Source of the DNA: Hermatobates lingyangjiaoensis
Lineage: Eukaryota > Arthropoda > Insecta > Hemiptera > Hermatobatidae
DNA length: 64,000 nt
Reading direction: 5' to 3'
NCBI GenBank assembly: GCA_026182355.1
Contig: JAPFBL010000243.1
Location: 744,001 to 808,000, forward strand
Shown piece after piece: positions 54,677 to 64,000 of the stretch (within the stretch, counting starts at the first letter, position 1; the number at the start of each line of letters is the position of its first letter). A program made the position numbers and the translations under genes. The notes under the pieces are model-generated. The model had not been told where the DNA came from, did no database searches, and was given only the letters and a program-made list of their open reading frames with translations.

Positions 54677-55400
54677 GTACAAGGTGGGCCATAAGTTTCA
54701 ATACATAACATTCGTATATTTGACAAATTATTTGCATAATGTGCTCTTTATGACTACTATTGTTTTGAATACACATATTAATACGTGTTTGCCATTGTTG
54801 ATGAACATGCATTGGCTATTAATACGTGTTTGCCATTGTTGATGAACACACATTGGCTATTAATACGTGTTTACCATTGTTGATGAACACGCATTGGCTA
54901 TTAATACGTGTTTGCCATTGTTGATGAACACGCATTGGCTATTAATACGTGTTTGCCATTGTTGATGAACACGCATTGGCTATTAATACGTGTTTGCCAT
55001 TGTTGATGAACACGCATTGGCTATTAATACGTGTTTGCCATTGTTTATGAACACGCATTGGCTATTAATACGTGTTTGCCATTGTTGATGAACACACATT
55101 GGCTATAATACGTGTTTGCCATTGTTGATGAACACATATTGGCTATTAATACGTGTTTGCCATTGTTGATGAACACACATTAGCACGGTAATGGCGTTGG
55201 TGATACGTTCCTTGAGATGATCTATGTCCCGTATCTTTTCCTGATACACCATGGCTTTCAAGTGTCCCCAAAGACAGAAATCAAGCCGTGTATTTTTTTC
55301 TTGGACTCCGTATATTCGCAGCAAGTATAGTAGCTGATGTGTCTTCATCAGTGACCTTACGTCTTGGATATCTGGTTGGCGCTCTCCTATTTTATTTTAG
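54677..55400 (-). pseudogene. DDE transposase C-terminus with internal 41-bp repeats
   Basis: The minus frame 55348-55103 reads RLDFCLWGHLKAMVYQEKIR then DIDHLKERITNAI. This is the D-F-LWG-LK..VY....DL..LK.RI..A pattern that follows the DDE/D catalytic triad in Tc1/mariner-like (ITm) transposases. The frame is then wrecked by the repeat array. Coding resumes beyond it (MCIQNNSSHKEHIMQII), and a transposon end-like GTACAAGGTGGGCCATAAGT sits at 54677-54696. The N-terminal half is not visible. Confidence 0.6.
54777..55184 (+). repeat. 41-bp minisatellite, about 10 units, grown from the transposase tail
   Basis: ATTAATACGTGTTTGCCATT with GTTGATGAACACGCATTGGCT repeats every 41 bp from 54777 (54818, 54859, 54900 and so on). 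One unit lacks a base near 55105. The sequence is the transposase coding segment for QQWQTRI. Confidence 0.92.
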
Positions 55401-55992
55401 CTTATTTCTTTTTTATTTTAGCAATATTAATAAATGAATTTAAATGACATAACTATTATTGTAAATATTATTATAATTATTTAATAATGATTAAACTTAT
55501 TATTCATTTACGAATTTTAATGTCTTTGATAGCTGTAAAATTGCTCTTACAGGTGAATATTTTCATAGATATTTTATATTAGGGGTGTATTTGAAAAAAG
55601 GGTGAATTTACGTGGATTACATCCAGCCTACCAGTCTGTAACTATATTTACTAAATTGTTTCAAACACAATTAATGTCTTCAATAATTAAATTTAATTTA
55701 AACTTTTAAATTAATTTAATAATTAAATTACAAGGTTAAAGTCATTTTTTAAAGGAATATATTTTAAATTTAAAAAAAAATCATTTTTTTAAAAAAAATT
55801 AAATATTCTTCTTTTTTATTAAATGATTAAGTCACAGTTTCATTATTTTTTAAAAAGGACAGAAATAATTAGCATTATTAGACTTTTTTAAATTAATAAG
55901 TTTGTTAATTTCTCAAAATAACTTTTCTTTTGTAAACATTAAATAGTCCTTAATTTAAGAACTAAGTGAAAAGATCTTAGTATTTTTTTATC

Positions 55993-55998
<6 letters not shown>
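55401..55998. other. No gene recognised
   Basis: Extremely AT-rich. Confidence 0.4.
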
Positions 55999-56060
<62 letters not shown>

Positions 56061-56460
56061 GAGCAGGCTTTCATTGATACATGTTCTATTAAAACCTATG
56101 CCTATTTCAATTTTGACGCATTTTCGAATTAATTTTTCAAATATTCCTTACCTTCTGGCTTCCATAAGTTTGGGACAAGATAAATCAGTTCTCCAAAGTT
56201 TTTATTCTTGTATATCATCGACATGTTTCGGTCTTCGTCGACCATTATCAAGAAAGTTATCGTAGTTTGACAACTTTCTTGATAATGGTCGACGAAGACC
56301 GAAACATGTCGATGATATACAAGAATAAAAACTTTGGAGAACTGATTTATCTTGTCCCAAACTTATGGAAGCCAGAGGTAAGGAAATTTGAAAAATTAAT
56401 TCGAAAATGCGTCAAAATTGAAATAGGCATAGGTTTTAATAGAACATATATATATATATA
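55999..56460. mobile_element. F7: foldback of two PLE 5' ends with ORF N-termini
   Basis: (TA)n 55999-56057. Inverted arms of about 190 bp meet near 56265. Each has TTGATAA, T, GGTC-GACGAA-GACC, GAA, ACATGT, C, and then an ORF. The right ORF (ATG 56306) reads MSMIYKNKNFGELIYLVPNL, then FEKLIRKCVKIEIGIGFNRT. The left one (minus) continues to CINESLLP. Both outer ends stop in (TA)n at this conserved block. Confidence 0.85.
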
Positions 56461-56469
56461 TATATAAAC

Positions 56470-56999
56470 GTTAAAATTTCAAAGTTAACACGTTAAGAAT
56501 TAATATAAACAAAAAATCTAGCTAGACAACAGCCACTCTATACATAAGACTGAAGTCCGTTTTAAACAATTACCAATTACATCCTGTATCTACGAGTATT
56601 TACTCTGTCGCATAACCATTTAGTGTAAAGAAAAAAATTATTCCCTGAAGAAATCAGCATCAGAGGGCAGACTTTGCCCGTCTCTCAGCCTTTTCTCAAC
56701 AAGAAAAGAAAAAAGAACATTTAGCGTTGCAATTTTTTTTCTTCTTAAAATGTTTTGAACTTCTTTAGGTTTAGGAATACCATACTTCAGAAATTAAGAT
56801 GTATAGTTTTACTGATACTTTAAATTATCAAACAAAATTTTAGATTTTTATTATTACCTGGAGTCAAAAATAAAGTTTCAAATATAGAAATTCAAGAATC
56901 GTTTTCAGAATTGGAGATTCGATTAAAATTTTCCGATTGCAATATCTGAAAAAGTTGTGATATTTCCGATTCACGATTGCGAGTACTCGTCTCATTACG
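56470..56999. other. No gene recognised
   Basis: Nothing assigned. Confidence 0.4.
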
Positions 57000-57136
57000 A
57001 ATTATATTATAAAAAGATTTCACATAAACACGTGAAATAACAATCAATGATCAAACCGCAATAAGAAAATGGGAAAACAAGACTAAGATCTTTCAACCGT
57101 AACAAGCGGTCTTTGTCAGAGTCAAAAACCCAACTG
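57000..57136 (-). mobile_element. F1 single left arm
   Basis: AAAAGATTTCACATAAACAC through CAAGCGGTCTTTGTCAGAGT; the core has mutated to CTGACAA. Abuts the F6-type element. Confidence 0.8.
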
Positions 57137-57159
57137 ATTATATTATGTATTAATATATT

Positions 57160-57462
57160 AAATTCATGCATTTCATCCTTACCACAGAGGTTAGTATTAT
57201 TAATATTAAACATATAATCTACCGTCTCACCTCGTACATTACTGCCGTAGCTATCGGACCGGTTTCGGGTGTCACCCATCTTCAACACGAACTGATCTAA
57301 TGAATCCTACCTATCTGTTTATATAACCTACCTATATAAACAGATAGGTAGGATTCATTAGATCAGTTCGTGTTGAAGATGGGTGACACCTGAAACCGGT
57401 CCGACAGCTATGGCAGTAATGTACGAGGTAAGACGATAGATTATATGTTTAATATTAATATA
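57160..57462. mobile_element. F6-type foldback, second subfamily
   Basis: Arms from CATATAATCTACCGTC to a near-perfect hairpin ending CAGATAGGTAGGATTC, with a 7-nt loop at about 57330. The core on minus is TTGAAGA, T, GGGT-GAC-ACCC, GAA, ACCGGT, C; the plus arm has CTGAAACC instead of CCGAAACC. The left end carries the F6 tail (CCACAGAGGTTAGTATTA). Confidence 0.8.
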
Positions 57463-57539
57463 TTGTTAATACAGAATATATATTATTATATTATAAGTGA
57501 GACTTAATATGGGTAGATAGGGGAGGGTGGGCATATTGA

Positions 57540-57905
57540 GGTTACTTTGGCCGGGAGGGTGGCGGGCAGGCGGAGGCGGGAGTAGGCGAGGGTGGGGGCG
57601 GCGCGGAGGGGAGGCAGTCAGTGCTGGGTGCTGGCAGCGACAGTGCGCCGCACCGACACGTTCGCGATATGCTGCAACAGCAACACCAGGCCTGGCTGGC
57701 CGCCTGGGGGCTGCCCGTGCCGCCCCCGCCGCTCGCCCTGCCCCCGACCCTCCTGCACCCGCACCCCGTCGCCACGCTCGTCCACCCCCTGCCGGCGCAC
57801 CCCCTCGCCGCTGCCGCTCACCAGGCTCACATGGCGGCCGCCGCCGCTGCTGCGGCACATCATCAGGCCGCTGCTGCCGCTGTACTCCACCACAGACAGG
57901 TCAAA
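57540..57905 (+). promoter_or_regulatory. CpG-island-like GC-rich segment
   Basis: An abrupt island of about 365 bp with very high GC and many CpG, in DNA otherwise dominated by A/T. Upstream half is G-rich (GGGAGGGTGGCGGGCAGG), downstream half C-rich. Six frames are open simply because stop codons are rare in such DNA. May mark a promoter and first exon. Confidence 0.6.
57669..57899 (+). CDS. Candidate first or internal exon, His/Ala/Pro-rich protein
   Basis: ATG at 57669 opens 77 codons ending exactly before a donor (CAG/GTCAAA, GT at 57900). The peptide begins MLQQQHQAWLAAWGLPVPPP, has LLHPHPVATLVHPLPAHP, and ends with two alanine runs separated by His-rich stretches (AHMAAAAAAAAHHQ). Such low-complexity segments are typical of metazoan transcription factors and RNA-binding regulators, but no DNA-binding domain lies in this exon, so the gene cannot be named. 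The frame is open upstream to 57621. An acceptor-like GGCAG/CGACAG exists at 57637 but lacks a pyrimidine tract, so I prefer a first exon. Confidence 0.55.
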
Positions 57906-59285
57906 TATTATCTCTTCTCAACTGCAAACCCTTAACAAAAACAACCGCCATAACCCACTTCAACCGTCATTATTACTATGAACTCTTCTAAGTATTTTTT
58001 TCTTTTTCTGTATTTTTTATACTTAAACTTACACCAGGAAGTGTAATCACTGGATTACTTCTTCGCACCTGTGTTCCCTCCTATATCTGTGTTATCAGTG
58101 CCACTATTAATATAATACTTACATTGTTGTAACTGTAAGCGATTAAAAAAAAAATAATTAATAATAAACAAAAAATTACAATTTCATACATTCATTTACA
58201 TCAGTCATCGTGATTCTGAAATCAGAAATTTACTTCTGTGACCACTGGCGAATACTGTCTATCAATCCACCCAATTGGCGTATCGCATGCCTGAAAAACA
58301 AATTAGTTTTCCAAAATATAGAGAGGTAGAAATATAGCAGACATTGAAATCTCAAAATTACAGGATCATTTAAATGGAGAACGTGACTTTATAAAATATT
58401 TGCAGTATGTTCCTATTTAGGCGAGATGAATTTTATATTTAACGTATTTTTATATTAATCCAATTGGCCCTGCAGTGATTTTTAAAATATAGCTTTGGGT
58501 ATGAAATCTGACCGAATTGTTAGTGCTAATCCTATAGCTTAATTTATTGCTTTTTTTTTTGTAAACGAAAATCTGTTTTGTAGCCGACTGAAAACAATTA
58601 AACTTTAATTGAATGGTACTGTAAATTTATAAGAATTGAAGGGCAGTTTCACTATATTAAATTTTTTTATTGTTTTTTTTTTTCAAATTCGTTTTACATT
58701 TAAATGTACCTTTATTGCCATTTCTGTATAAGGTTTATAAAATTTTCTTTTTTTTTCTTCTAAAATCGTGACTTGTATAAAATAAAAATAATTATGTACA
58801 AAATTTATTCCATTGAGAAGAGTAAATAGTTACTTTTTTTAGTTCTAGTAAATGTATTACGGACTTTTTTCGTACGTCAATATTTTGTGAATTCAAAATT
58901 TATGCTGTAAAGTTTGGTTGCGTGGTTTTTCCGGTTCTCTTCTTTGTTTAAAATCCCAATTTTTAATTATAGGGCCTTGCACCTCAATGGAGCTATAATT
59001 TTTTTTTATCTCTTAAAGTACTTTGTGTTTTAAAGAATGTTAAACAAAGAGCAAACTTGATACATTCCCTAGTTGATTTGATAGAGACTAACTAAGTCTT
59101 GTGTTTGAGTAAGGCAGTCGACCTCCGTTAAAATTCACGCAAAAATGATACTCATTATATGTTAAAACTAACCTCTTCAGTACTTTTAATAGTTGCTGAT
59201 TCATTTAAATACATTATTTACCCAGTATTCTTTATGTATGTTTAATAAGCGAACTCGAAAAAACAGACACACACGCACATGTATA
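57906..59285. other. No gene; weak dispersed repeat
   Basis: Presumed intron. A segment at about 58455-58550 (CAATTGGCCCTGCAGTGAT, TATGAAATCTGACCG) is a diverged relative of 60560-60650. Confidence 0.4.
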
Positions 59286-59297
59286 TATATGTAATAT

Positions 59298-59404
59298 CAA
59301 TGATCAAACCAGAATATGAAATGGGAAAACAGGACTAAGATCTTCCAACCGTAACAAGCGGTCTTGTATATATCGTGTATATTATATATGTACAATATAT
59401 AAAC
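59298..59404 (-). mobile_element. F1 single left arm, truncated
   Basis: GATCAAACCAGAATATGAAA to AACCGTAACAAGCGGTCTTG, cut just before the core and continued by TA-rich DNA. Confidence 0.75.
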
Positions 59405-59409
59405 TATAT

Positions 59410-59505
59410 TCTTGGAAAGAAAACACAGAAATGAAACCAAAACTCGCTACTATATTTCGATGGCCTCTAAATCAGGAAGATATATGTGAATAGCCCCGAA
59501 GACTG
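59410..59505 (-). mobile_element. F9 single arm
   Basis: AAAACTCGCTACTATATTTC and GATGGCCTCTAAATCAGG; on minus CTGATTTAGAGGCCATC then GAAA. Core decayed. Confidence 0.55.
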
Positions 59506-59514
59506 TATATATAT

Positions 59515-59709
59515 ATAAAGATTTCACATAAACACGTGAAACAACAATCAATGATCAAATCACAATAAGAAATGGGAAAACAAGACTAAGATCTTTCAAC
59601 CGTAACAAGCGGTCTTCGTCCAGTTGGGTTTTTAACTCTGACGAAGACCGCTTGTTACGGTTGAAAGATCTTAGTCTTGTTTTTCCATTTCTTATTGTGG
59701 TTTGATCAT

Positions 59710-59752
<43 letters not shown>
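59515..59752. mobile_element. F1 foldback element with (TA)n
   Basis: Arms of about 100 bp with a minimal centre; CTGACGA on plus at 59638-59644. (TA)n follows at 59713-59752. Confidence 0.9.
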
Positions 59753-59753
<1 letters not shown>

Positions 59754-59905
59754 ACTTTAAATTACACAAAGCACGACAAATAAAAGAGAATAAAAAGAAC
59801 ACTTACAGAATTCAATATTTCGAACTGTTGTTCGTCATCAGGAGAGTAGACTAGAAGAGAGGACGAAGTGAGAGAGATCTCCCCACGTCGAAGAAGGGAG
59901 CGCGA
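59753..59905 (-). mobile_element. F11-like element, single arm
   Basis: AACACTTACAGAATTCAATA; on minus CTGATGA (59835-59841), C, GAAC-AACA-GTTC, GAAATATTGAATTC. Bounded by TA tracts. Confidence 0.6.
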
Positions 59906-59926
59906 ATATATATATCGTTATATATC

Positions 59927-60040
59927 AACATCCAAACCACAATAAGAAATGAGATAAAAGTCTAAGATCTTTCAACCGTAACAAGCAATCGTCATCAGAT
60001 TCAAATCCCTATTGGCGTTGAATTGGGATTTGACTGTAAT
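59927..60040. mobile_element. F1-like variant element
   Basis: ATCCAAACCACAATAAGAAA, AGATCTTTCAACCGTAACAA, CTGATGA on minus at 59992-59998, then a short inverted centre (AATCCC/GGGATT). Confidence 0.65.
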
Positions 60041-60149
60041 ATATAATTTCACAATCATATATATTATATCAATTATATGTAATACATAACCAGACTAAAA
60101 ATACCAAAATCTATAGTTTATCTTTTTTGTTACTTAGTAGCAAACAATT

Positions 60150-60260
60150 GATCTAATGGAGTCGTAATAATTATGCTCAATGTATTAATGTTTTAGCCCT
60201 GAGAAGGACATAAATTATGTCGAAACGTTGGAGAAGAAGTGTTCTTTAATATACAGACCA
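60150..60260 (+). mobile_element. F15 terminal-repeat-like element
   Basis: CTGAGAA (60199-60205), G, GACATAAATTATGTC hairpin, GAAACGTT. The stem is perfect. Single copy; ends not defined. Confidence 0.5.
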
Positions 60261-60403
60261 AATCTTTCAAAAAATCTTAAAACCTTTATATATGAAAGAA
60301 TTACAAGAAAAGAACATGTGGAAACACTAACACCACTTAGTTCAATATTTTGACCTTGTCTTCTGCAGAAGAGGAGTAGGAGTTACTTTCAGCTTGCGAA
60401 CAT

Positions 60404-60505
60404 TAACTCATATATATATATATATTATTAATTGTAATTTGAAATAACTCATCAAAAACTCATATATATTATTATTAATTGTAATTTGAAATAACTCATC
60501 AAAAC
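60404..60505 (+). repeat. About 50-bp tandem duplication
   Basis: ATTAATTGTAATTTGAAATA with ACTCATCAAAA occurs twice after a (TA)n tract. Just upstream, 60290-60400 may be a further decayed element (minus). Confidence 0.65.
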
Positions 60506-60539
60506 TCATTTAAGTCATGAGCTATTTAGGCTGGATTGA

Positions 60540-61480
60540 TTTTTAATTCAAGGCATAGTTTAGCAAATTGGACCTGTGGGTGATCTTTGAAATATGTCTT
60601 TGGACTTTGCACTCTGACCGGATTTTTGATTCTAATCATATACTTTAATGTTTTGTTTAATTTATTTTTTTCTCTTATATTCTTGTTTCGATTATTTATT
60701 TGATGTTATTTATTCTAACTAAAAGAAATATATAAATTAATATTTATTATTATTTACAAATTATATATTATTATTATTATTATTATTTATTTTCTTACTA
60801 TTAAACCTTATATTGTTTAATTTTATTTGGTATTTTTTTTTCTTATCAAGCTATATTGTAACTTGAATTTTCCTAACTTTTTTCCACATAACTGTTAAGT
60901 TACTTTATTTGTTCTTATTTTGTTTTGCTCTTTGATGACATAAAGTGAAATGTCTCAGAGCATTTGTTTCTACTGTTTTCCTTTTTCCTTGTGGTTTTAT
61001 ATTTCATTGATTAGGTCAGGTGTTTATTGTTATTCTCCTGCATATATATTCGTGTATTACAATAGAGAAGAGACAGGTAAACAACTCAATTCAATTAAGA
61101 GAATAAGTATTTGCTTGAAGGTATATCATCAACTTTTATTTATACAAATATCATTGAGAATAACTGTGTTGTATACTTTACCATAAACAACAGATTATCA
61201 AGATCTCAACAAACTCAACAACACATTTCAACCATCTTAAAGACCGTCTTGGTTACTAAAATGTTTTCCTGCTGTCTTATTATTTAAATACAGAATGAGA
61301 AGTGTTCTATTTATAGTGGCATTAACTTACAAAATAATTTGAGAATAATTTTAGTTTATTTTTAGTATAATTTGAAATAGTGATAAATTATTGTTCTCAG
61401 TGTTTGGAATTAATTCTCAAAATTTATGTACCGTATAAGGTATATCATTTTCATCTCAGTAGACCCATAATATATATATA
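60540..61480. other. No gene recognised
   Basis: AT-rich. The plus frame 60950-61186 has no recognised domain. Confidence 0.4.
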
Positions 61481-61481
61481 T

Positions 61482-61780
61482 ATATATATATAAATATATA
61501 TGTGTGTTCTCTAATCGGGGATTGGTCAATTTTCCAGGATAAAAAATCAAACTCTCGTTGCCAACGTATCGGTTTTATTTAAAACCTTTTTCATAGGCAT
61601 AAGTAAGAATTTTTTAACTAAGAAAATGAAATTTACATTGTTGTTCCTTTAAATAAAACCGAAACGTTGGCAACGAGAGTTTGATTTTTTATCCTGGAAA
61701 ATTGACCGAACCCCGATTAGAGAACACACCTATTCTATCAAATGGTCGATATATTATTGAATCTGTTATATATATATATA
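61482..61780. mobile_element. F4 foldback between (TA)n tracts
   Basis: Inverted arms with AATTTTCCAGGATAAAAAAT and TTGCCAACGTATCGGTTTTA; the right arm is nearly identical to 51990-52095, including the flank TCAAATGGTCGATATATTAT. Spacer about 50 bp. Confidence 0.85.
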
Positions 61781-62370
61781 GTTCAATATAAACAAAGAAA
61801 CATAGAGAAATCAAAAGAACACACTTACAGTCTCTAATTTTCGGTTTGAACCGTCTTCAGGAGAGATAAGAGAGGGAAACCAAGCGCACTGGTTCAGAGA
61901 CGGTTGGAGACCAACAGTGTTGCCGCATGCGCGCCCGTTCACAGAAAATAAGGTAGACAGGAATCAATTTATAATTACATTAAATTAATGGAATATGAAA
62001 ACAATAAATAAATAAAAGAAAAAATTGAAAAATTAAGGGAAATTGATACATATTTATACAATTTTTTCTTTTATTTATTTATTGTTTTCATATTCCATTA
62101 ATTTAATGTAATTATAAATTGATTCCTGTCTACCTTATTTTCTGTGAACGGGCGCGCATGCGGCAACACTGTTGGCCTCCAACCGTCTCTGAACCAGTGC
62201 GCTTGGTTTCCCTCTCTTATCTCTCCTGAAGACGGTTCAAACCGAAAATTAGAGACTGTAAAGTGTGTTCTTTTGATTTTTCTATGTTTCTTTGTTTATA
62301 TTGAACTATATTTGTCCGTTTTGGATCGTATTTCCAACGAAAAAAAGTGTATATATATATATATATATAT
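61781..62370. mobile_element. F3 foldback element, about 245-bp arms
   Basis: 61781-62024 and 62062-62308 are nearly exact inverted copies, extending to GGGCGCGCATGCGGCAACAC and ATTCCATTAATTTAATGTAA near the loop. CTGAAGA at 61854-61860 (minus) and 62226-62232 (plus), each followed by C, GGTT-CA-AACC, GAAAA. The right outer end is GTCCGTTTTGGATCGTATTT. (TA)n follows. Confidence 0.92.
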
Positions 62371-62469
62371 AGTCGCAATATATAGTGTAGATGCATGCCA
62401 TATACGATTACTGATTTTCTTCAAAGTAGTTAAATGAAAACCAAGCGCATATATATATATAAAACAATA

Positions 62470-62672
62470 CTTGAGAGTATGCACGTGAAATAAAAATCAA
62501 AGTCTAAAACAGATGTAAGAAATACAGAAGTGGGATGAAAAGATCTTTTAATCAAAACAACTGGTTCTCATCAGATGAGTGAGAGTGACGAAGACGAAGA
62601 GTGAAAGACTTGGTTGAAAGGTCATAGTCTCACTTTATTGTGAGCAGCTCGTTCTTAATCAGCTGCAGACTT

Positions 62673-62719
<47 letters not shown>
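62470..62719. mobile_element. Diverged F1-like element and (TA)n
   Basis: CACGTGAAATAAAAATCAAA, GATGAAAAGATCTTTTAATC, CTGATGA-type strands near 62570 and an inverse half to about 62670; (TA)n 62675-62719. Confidence 0.5.
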
Positions 62720-62723
<4 letters not shown>

Positions 62724-62885
62724 CCAACTGAGGGTTTTTGACTCTGACGAAGACCGCTAGTTACGGTTGAAAGATCTTAGTCTTGTTTTCTCATTTCTTA
62801 TTGTGGTTTGATCATTGATTGTTATTTCACGTGTTTATGTGAAATCTTTTTATATATATATTATATCTTTTTTTGTTATTTAAAT

Positions 62886-62929
<44 letters not shown>
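62720..62929 (+). mobile_element. F1 single right arm with (TA)n
   Basis: CTGACGA (62744-62750), ACCGCTAGTTACGGTTGAAA, complete outer end at about 62850; TA-rich to 62929. Confidence 0.85.
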
Positions 62930-62938
<9 letters not shown>

Positions 62939-63320
62939 AAATATCAACTAGAACATTTTATAAAAATTGTGACATTTGTCCTTAGTAAAGTATTTCAGCT
63001 CTTTTTGATAGAGATATATTTATACATTACAAAATGACCCGATTTCGTGATGACTTTTCTCTCCATCTGGAAAAGAAGAGGGATAAATATATATGTTTTT
63101 TCTGTTTCAATCTTTTAAGATCAAACGGCTACAAGGTTTTATTTTTCTTTCCTTTATTATTTTTCTTGAATTGGATTTTTACGTGATTTTCCGCATTTTT
63201 CGTATAATATATATATTCCACCGAAATGTCAAAATATCATGAAATGGAAAAATGGTTTAAAGTTTTGCTAACATGTAATACCTAACCAGAGAAGTGAAAT
63301 TATGTTTGCATATATATTTA
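62930..63320. other. No gene recognised
   Basis: AT-rich, nothing assigned. Confidence 0.4.
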
Positions 63321-63321
63321 T

Positions 63322-63724
63322 ATTGATAAAAGTATCGACCGTGGAATAAAAACAAAACTAAGGTTTATCGGGACTAGGTCAGTTCTTCAGGTTCAAGTTA
63401 AACTCTCATTGCCAACGTTTTGGTCTTTATTTAAAACCTTTTTCATAGGCCTACAAAAACAGAGAAAAATATAAGAAATAATACAATTATTCAAAAATCA
63501 AACATACAAACATAACTAAATCAAACAAAAATCAAACATAACTCATTGCACTTTTATGTGTGTTTGATTTTTGAATGATTGTATTATTTCTTATATTTCC
63601 TTTGTTTTTGTAGGCATATGAAAAAGGTTTTAAATAAAGACCGAAACGTTAGCAATGAGAGTTTAATTTGAACCTGAAGAACTGACCGAGTCCTGATAAA
63701 CCTTATTTTTGTATATATATATAT
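63322..63724. mobile_element. F4 foldback element
   Basis: Arms AAAAGTATCGACCGTGGAAT to CATAGGCCTAC and their inverse, spacer about 130 bp. Ends in (TA)n. Confidence 0.85.
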
Positions 63725-63807
63725 ATGGGATCAGCAGTAAATATATATTCATGGATGTTCATTAGTATTAAATTGGTAAATTAGTTTAAATTTGTTAAAT
63801 TAAATTG

Positions 63808-63863
63808 AGAGGACTTTCAAATTTAGTTGCTCTCTGATGAATTAAATTTGAAAGTCCTCAGAG
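63808..63863. repeat. Short foldback with CTGATGA in its loop
   Basis: GAGGACTTTCAAATTTA and its complement flank a loop holding CTGATGA (63834-63840); GAAAG follows on the right arm. Confidence 0.45.
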
Positions 63864-63907
63864 CATATTATCTGTATTTTTTCTTTTTTCTTGTGGCTTA
63901 TACTTTT

Positions 63908-64000
63908 TTATATATATATATATATATAGATATATATATATATATAACACTTTTTCTTCTTCTCGGAATTTGGTGAGGGTAAATATACGGAATCACCTTT
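63908..64000 (-). mobile_element. (TA)n and start of another terminal repeat, cut by window end
   Basis: TA tract 63908-63946, then sequence ending GGAATCACCTTT, as at 54105-54116. Confidence 0.35.

Noticed and set aside
57466..57991. Five other overlapping open frames over the GC island
   Set aside because: GC-rich DNA lacks stop codons in all frames. Only the 57669 frame has plausible low-complexity protein composition and a phased donor.
61501..61680. Hammerhead core in F4 (stem followed by GAAACGTT)
   Set aside because: The GAAAC side and stem are present, but the 5' side reads CTATGAAA instead of CTGANGA, so F4 is kept only as a terminal repeat.

Overview
The window is an AT-rich, gene-poor stretch of an animal nuclear genome, most likely an invertebrate. 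There are no operons, no bacterial-type gene density, and most long open frames are translated microsatellites. Two candidate spliced host exons are visible, both on the + strand: a 260-nt exon at 837-1096 with good splice signals, and a GC-rich (CpG-island-like) His/Ala/Pro-rich exon at 57669-57899. I recognise neither protein. The arthropod hint is weak: a SINE tail made of CTAACCTAACC, i.e. (TTAGG)-like on the other strand.

The rest is dominated by mobile DNA, above all Penelope-like retroelement (PLE) debris. Recognisable PLE coding pieces are the ORF N-terminus (12.2-12.9, 38.6 and 56.1-56.4 kb), the RT C-terminus or thumb (6.5-6.8 and 12.97-13.4 kb) and the GIY-YIG endonuclease (7.85-8.09, 24.6, 42.3-42.7 and 51.5-51.7 kb). 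Around them lie more than 40 short elements, 100-570 bp, belonging to at least a dozen sequence families (called F1-F15 here). Many are head-to-head inverted pairs (foldbacks), and very many abut (TA)n tracts. Nearly all families share one structural signature despite unrelated arm sequences: CTGANGA, one nucleotide, a short helix, then GAAA. This is the layout of a hammerhead-ribozyme core, known from the terminal repeats of PLEs. Families F4 and F7 are tied directly to PLE coding sequence. The others are inferred to be PLE terminal repeats or non-autonomous derivatives.

Layout: 0-6.5 kb, candidate exon, F3/F9/F1 cluster, then quiet AT-rich DNA. 6.5-8.4 kb, decayed PLE whose RT thumb has grown into a 113-bp minisatellite, then a tRNA-derived SINE. 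9-14 kb, F2, a hAT-like MITE, PLE pieces and F1. 14.7-15.3 kb, non-LTR retrotransposon tail. 16.5-25 kb, dense foldbacks (F5, F6, F2, F4, F9, F11, F8, F1). 25-33 kb, dispersed repeat A, F8 between direct repeats, and three SINE copies, two of them near full length with target-site duplications. 34.7-38.8 kb, inverted repeats, a 5S-rRNA-derived sequence, and a pile-up of element arms separated by (TA)n. 39-43.4 kb, F14, F6, F1, F3-like, F13 with a PLE endonuclease relic, F5. 45-49.2 kb, a second pile-up. 51-52.4 kb, nested insertions into repeat A. 53-55.4 kb, minisatellites and a DDE transposase tail. 56-57.5 kb, F7 and F6. 57.5-58 kb, the GC-rich exon. 59-64 kb, a third pile-up.

How the parts work together: intact PLEs would supply RT and GIY-YIG endonuclease, while the small elements carry only the structured termini. 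All PLE coding pieces seen here are broken. No functional multi-gene host system is visible.
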